This document shows positions 59,319 to 64,000 of a stretch of DNA of 64,000 bases, in pieces. The DNA comes from Rhynchosporium graminicola (lineage: Eukaryota > Ascomycota > Leotiomycetes > Helotiales > Ploettnerulaceae): positions 633,001 through 697,000 of the forward strand of contig FJUW01000002.1 in assembly GCA_900074885.1 (NCBI GenBank). Reading direction: 5' to 3'. The notes beneath the pieces are model-generated. The model ran no database searches. It was not told the DNA's origin and was given only the letters and a program-made list of their open reading frames with translations. Numbering within the stretch: the stretch's first letter is position 1; the number at the start of each line of letters is the position of its first letter. The position numbers were made by a program, and so were the translations under genes.

Positions 59319-59926
59319 GATGATCAATTGTGGAGCTTGTTGAGTTTGATGTTTCTTTGGAGATGTGGTGAAGTGAGATTGGACGTGAAAGTGGAATTTG
59401 GTGCAATCTGTGCAGACGTAGGAGTTTCCGAACCTGGGGGAGATGGAATTGCAATCGGAGTGTCAAGGGGTTCTTAAGTATTTAAAATCTGGTAAACTGG
59501 GGGACTCTATGGTTCTGTTTGATATTATCGTTTGTAGTCCTGCTTCAAGCTATTGTCGCGGCGTTGCTATTGTTGCTCCAAGTTCGTCTAAATAGGCGAG
59601 GTCGATAATATTTCTAAGACCCATTAATCAAATTATTGCTGAGGACAGGACGAGAATAGGACATCTTGCTTTTCATCTCTTCAAGACCCGTGAGAAGTCA
59701 GTCGCTGATCACAAAATCAACTTTGGTACTATTCGTGCATGAAATGTGTACGAGAAATAGAGGATGAATCAAGTTCCAATACGCGCGCGAAGGCCATATA
59801 ATAATATAGAACCGTAAAGAAACGATAGAAGTTTTTGAGGCGTGCTTTGGCATCCATATCAATCTGTATTGATAGAGTCACTTCGTCCAAGATTGACGCC
59901 TGTTTCTGTTCGTTGCAGTATCGCCT
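59319..59926. other. Intergenic, nothing recognised
   Basis: About 600 bases upstream of the orphan gene and beyond the 3' end of the dehydrogenase pseudogene. No ORF or repeat of note. Confidence 0.45.
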
Positions 59927-60870
59927 TCATGAAAACGCCCCAAAGGTGTTGTCTTGGCACCAATCCCAAAACTCTGCTGCAAGGCCACTCCCTCCTTCCT
60001 CTCTTGTCATCATTCCCTCGAGGATATCCTTCTTTAGATAAGTGCTCCATCCACCTCATGGGAGCCCATTTTTTCGTCCAACGTCAAGCTTCACTCGAGG
60101 ACTGACTTCAGCCCACACACCTTAATGGGCGCCCATCTTGGGATCAAGCATGACGGGCCTGAACAACAATATCATTAGTTGCGTTGCTGAGGCCCAGCCC
60201 TTCCTTTTTAATGTGCCGGTATATGGAGACACGCAGACCAATCCAGCTTGGAGATTTCGCTGATCCAGCTGGATGCCAGAAACCAGTTGCCGGCTTTAGA
60301 GGCTGCATAATTTCGGTGCGTGTCTTTGGAGAAACTGCCTAGGATGGGCTCGCTAGAGACAAACCTAGTGGAGGAGCGGCAAGATCCATGATGCCAGATA
60401 AGGTGTATATAACAAGTATCAAAGCCGTGGATGATAATTCAACGGTCTTGAGGAGGATCGAAAGCAAGAGATTAGCCAGAAGGAAACGACCCACAAAGTT
60501 GGTTGCCATGTGGACTTGGTGACATTGTTTGCTAACAGTTCCTTGAGGCTGTCTATTAAATCCAGCATTGTGGTGTAAATCGAGGCGAGTTTCTTGACTG
60601 AGGAAGGTAGAAAAACAAGTTGAAATTGTTGTGAGATCGGCGAGGTTGAGTTGTAAGCCTTTGACTTGTCCTAGAATGGTGTTAGGAACAGCCTCGACCT
60701 CTTCGATCGCAGCAGTTATTAGATCAAGTGAATGATTGGCGATGTAAATTGTCCCACCTTTAGAAAAGAGGCTATTGACGCTTTCGAAGCCAACACCTGA
60801 GGTACCTCCTTTAACCATTGAAGGCTTTGCCCGCCGAAGAAGGAACTTCCTTCTCTATGATGGACAGGCT
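59927..60870 (-). pseudogene. Broken short-chain dehydrogenase/reductase (SDR) gene
   Basis: Reads minus strand. The N-terminal EKEVPSSAGKAF lies in one frame upstream of the ATG at 60818; MVKGGTSGVGFE (cofactor loop) opens a second frame. DLADLTTISTCFSTFLSQETRLD, HHNAGFN (degraded NNAG) and SGIMDLAAPPLGLSLAS follow until a stop at 60339. The catalytic Y-x3-K survives past that stop in a different frame as NYAASKAGNWFLAS (TAT at 60309). Still further, MGAH, KKDILEGM, EEGGSGLAAEFWDWC and the natural stop (59927-59929) are recognisable, interrupted by TAA and TGA codons. The order of parts equals that of fungal retinol-dehydrogenase-like SDRs, so this is one full-length gene with at least two frameshifts and several stops. 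Confidence 0.85.
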
Positions 60871-62576
60871 TGGAGGAAAGCACTAATAGAAAAGCTTGCC
60901 TACGACCACTGTCACGAAAAGCTTTGAGTCGTCGATAGTGTTTGTTGAAGAGGTAACAAGAGACGGAAATCGAGACCAGAAGGTCTGACTTTTTCTTGCC
61001 CTGGCAAATTGAACTGTTCTATGAAATTCACGTTAGTAGCCGTCTCAAGCACATGTGAGCATGCTACCCTCCGCGAGGCGAGGTCTTTGTTTACACTGGC
61101 GGGACCGAGTAATAGCGTCCAAAAATCATCGCCTTGGAATTATGTTGCGCCACCTCCCCCCTTCTTCTTTTTGGCAAATCAGCGGTAAACAGAGTATGAT
61201 ATGGCTTATTCAGTCGAAGGAATAATTTGAAGGTTTCATAGCTGGGTCGGCCCTTTCAAGTCACGTGCAGTGTAGAGAAGTACACTAGAGAGCTGGTGCC
61301 TTCCAGATCTAAGATGAGTACTTGGCTGCTATGCAAGTTGATACCGTTGATAGTGGCGGGCGGTTGTGCGTGAGTGTGGTTGGTACCTTCGGCTATTCTC
61401 ACACCCCCAAGTAGGTCGATCATCAGAGACGAATGGCAAATGTCATGTCATAATGGAGATTCGTGCATTATAAAATACGATTATTAAACTTTTCTAACTA
61501 TGTTATGACTTGTGAGAGTCATGTGCACCAAAACCGGACGAATTCGTCCCTGGTGCAGCTTGGGCTCGCTATATGACTAGACACACTTCTACCCGATGTA
61601 CTCTGATTCAGGATTGATATTAGAATTACAGGACACTTACTTAAGTAATGTTGAAAGTCGCGAAGATATCAAGGAATCGACATAGAGATTATCAGAAAGT
61701 CACGAAAGTGGTACACGACTTTGATTCGTTGAGTTCGAGAGATTGAAATGACTGCGGCTCACATTCTTTTACCAAATACGATTTTGGATAGCCTCGCTGT
61801 TACAACGAAGTGCGTTATCTCATCTCTTTCTTCGTACTTGCCTGTCCCTGTATACTCATATATGATCCTTAATGTCAACAGGACACAATTGGAATCTCAT
61901 CTAGTGTGGCTTTCCGCCATCAAAAACGCGTCAAACCTGGGCGTTTGGCTGGTTATACACATATGGTTCCTGCTCTAGAGCTGTCACTCCACGACCGGTG
62001 TCTGAGTATTCTTACCAGATGAAGCATAGTGCACAATTATGTTGGCCGAAAGTTGGCAATTGCCTAATCATGGACCGAGCTATGCTGTTCCACAACGGGC
62101 ACTCTTTCAGGTCCCAAACTTTTGTTTGCTTGGGTTCGGCTAATAATTAAATCCCTGGTCACGGAACGTCACCAACAACTTTATGGCAACCTGTAGGAGG
62201 CCCGAGGCAATAAAGAATGCATCCTTACACTAGAATGTGATAACATTATGAAAAAAAAATAGCCATACCCTAGAAAAAGGAGAAAGGATCTCTGCAGCGA
62301 AGTTCAAAGATAACTCGCAAGTGCATAAGCAGACCTGGTGATGCTGTTGCGCAACGATGGATTGACTCGGAGTCTCCATGCATCTTTCGCAATGAATTTA
62401 AGACCCCGCCGACAGCTTTGAGTTAGTCCGTAGACCTGAATATCTGTCATAGGATTAGAGCAGGCGCTAACTCTTCGTTACATGGGAACTATTTTCGTTT
62501 CCTGGTGACTCCCGCTCCCTTCTTTGGCCCGGCAAAATAAATATTAATTTTTTAAATCCTTCACCACGGCATTGAC
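60871..62576. other. 1.7-kb stretch without a supported gene
   Basis: It includes a 76-codon frame at 61748-61978 with a possible GTGCGT...CAACAG intron, but the protein is not recognisable. Several short AT-rich patches (about 61460-61500) are present. Nothing else was seen. Confidence 0.4.
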
Positions 62577-63570
62577 ATGAATCTCATTATATTTTATGGT
62601 ATTTTACTCGAAACCTACGTTCAAACTGTCACAATCATGGTCAAACATAAACACGGCTTCTTCAAGAACTATCAACGTCTAGAACATCATTACCAGAACG
62701 AAGATGTGGACCCAGACGACATGGAGATCAGTAATATATTACCAGTCAATCATAACGCCTGGCATAGCAGCCAGACGAAGAGACTATACGATCGAATCCA
62801 GCAGTTGAAAATCTCCAGGGCAGAAAGAGCCATTGATAGTTTTGCAGCCACAGCTACCAACATGAACTCTACTATGCCGATAAATCCTGTTGTATACTAC
62901 GGGTTCGCCAAGCTTCCCACCGAGATAAAAGTGACCATCTTCAGATACATCGTAGAAGCATGTGAGAAGCCGCGAGTCCACTGAATCTACAGCCGACCGG
63001 ACACACCCTCCGAATTCATGTCTAACCAACCCGTCCCAATGCTCATGCACCTGAGTACTTGTTCTCGACGCGCATACCGCCAGCAACCTCAATCCAAATT
63101 TGTATTCGAGACCTACGTGAATTACGAGCCCGATACGTTCTATTTCAACGATACCAACGATCCGGAAGACTTTCAGCGGCTTGCTTATTTCTTCAAGTGT
63201 GAGGACGCGAAGCCCATTTTGAAAGTTGTGCTGAGACATTGGCTTTTCGAAAACATGGATGACATGATCTCGGAGAAAAATAATCAATCATTTGATAGAG
63301 ACGGCTGTTGTATTTGAGAATTGGAGTGGATGGATAGGATCGTAGGAGTCCAAGATTGCGTCCATTGAGTCTGTAGAGGAAGAGGAGGCGGGTGGGCATT
63401 ATGATCCGAAAAGATACGGGTTGTTGTCTGTGGCTCGGGAGATGATGAAAGGGTCGGAGATTCCAAGATTGATCAAGGACAGGTTACAAAGTCGACAAAT
63501 TTCAGGTGTCAGTGCGGATGACATGACCAGCATTCGTATGGGCTTTGTTGTTGAAGAAGAGGAATCGTAG
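62577..63570 (+). pseudogene. Broken 2EXR-domain gene
   Basis: The frame from 62577 (or the Met at 62637, MVKHKHGFFKNYQRLE) reaches the 2EXR core FAKLPTEIKVTIFRYIVEACEKPRV, then hits an in-frame TGA at 62982-62984. The same frame continues IYSRPDTPSEFMSN, LMHLSTCSRRAYR, FVFETYVNYEPDTFYFN and EDFQRLAYFF. Around 63279, in an A-rich run, the sense shifts frame to LIETAVVFENWSGWIGS, meets TAG (63352), and resumes ESKIASIESVEEEEAGGHYDPKRYG to a stop at 63570. Three independent lesions mark a pseudogene. A very short intron around the TGA (17 nt) is not credible. Its intact relative is at 10.3 kb. Confidence 0.75.
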
Positions 63571-63930
63571 CTGAAAAGCTGCCATACTGTATCGATGGAA
63601 ACTGCGTCATCATCAGCATTACCAAGGCTGGCCCAGTTTGTGAAGCGAAGAATAAGTCCTGTAAAGATTTCGTGATATTCAAGAGCGGTAGAGCGAAAGT
63701 GACACGTTCATTTCGATACTAAAGACCTTAACAGAATTTCAAGATTGTAGATAATCAAGTGAACAAAAGTCCTATGAAATCTTTATGACTTCAGATTTCA
63801 ATCGACCTATGGCTTTACCAACGACGGATTATCCCAGTCTCGTACTTTCCATAATTTGTAATATTCTAGCCTTCATTAGCAATCTCGACTCTTAGCCAAG
63901 TCGAAGTCCCAACTTACGATAATTAATCCA
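63571..63930. other. Intergenic, nothing recognised
   Basis: 360 AT-leaning bases; no feature supported. Confidence 0.4.
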
Positions 63931-64000
63931 TCACTTCGGCTCGGGAGTATCCAAATCTATTGTGAAAAGGACATCTTTTGTCGTCTCCACATTCACCATC
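63931..64000 (-). CDS. Possible 3' end of a gene continuing past the right edge
   Basis: The minus strand enters the window in a frame reading VNVETTKDVLFTIDLDTPEPK and then stops (TGA at 63931-63933). It resembles a charged C-terminal tail. Only 70 bases are visible, so the gene cannot be named and the frame may be accidental. Confidence 0.25.
   Translation of the reverse strand, partial: MVNVETTKDVLFTIDLDTPEPK

Noticed and set aside
59927..60870. RIP as the cause of the SDR decay
   Set aside because: The lesion I could check (TGG to TGA) is not in the preferred CpA context, and frameshifts are not produced by RIP.
61748..61978. 76-codon frame with a possible intron
   Set aside because: Hydrophobic but unrecognisable protein; retained and spliced forms are equally unconvincing.

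Overview
The window is nuclear DNA of a filamentous ascomycete (Pezizomycotina, perhaps Leotiomycetes). The evidence is eukaryotic core genes broken by short GT...AG introns (about 45-180 nt) with CTAAC/CTGAC-like branch sites, a myosin-motor chitin synthase pair, a fused 1537-residue sulfite reductase beta subunit, and 2EXR-domain genes. The order is inference from gene content and is not secure. No rRNA, tRNA, CRISPR or intact transposon was seen. No biosynthetic cluster or clearly new biological system was found; most of the window is housekeeping.

Left third (1-19 kb): NOP53 (partial, minus) is divergent from the Rab GTPase YPT6. They are followed by KEI1, the sulfite reductase beta subunit MET5, a 2EXR-domain protein, a zeta-crystallin-type quinone oxidoreductase with a mitochondrial-looking leader, a UDP-glucose 4-epimerase (minus) and a Sad1/SUN nuclear-envelope protein.

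Middle (19-41.4 kb): a 4.6-kb gene-poor stretch, then two large head-to-head chitin synthases. The class V gene (minus) has an intact motor P-loop; its partner (plus, class VI/VII depending on nomenclature) has a degenerate motor. Their 2.5-kb shared intergenic region carries a (GGGTCA)5 tract. A 4-kb stretch rich in microsatellites follows.

Right third (41.4-64 kb): arb1 (Argonaute chaperone, minus), an inositol polyphosphate multikinase, CLP1, a Sna3-like PMP3-family protein with a PPxY motif (minus), the Pol III subunit RPC37 and DDB1. From 56 kb the sequence becomes accessory: orphan ORFs around a decayed duplication, a one-intron orphan gene, a broken short-chain dehydrogenase and a broken 2EXR gene.

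Functional links: the epimerase, the two chitin synthases and possibly KEI1 (sphingolipid glyco-assembly) feed the cell surface. CLP1, RPC37 and NOP53 serve RNA synthesis and processing. DDB1 and arb1 are chromatin/genome-maintenance factors. Exon coordinates below were worked out by hand from splice signals and checked for reading-frame closure; they were not tested against transcripts.
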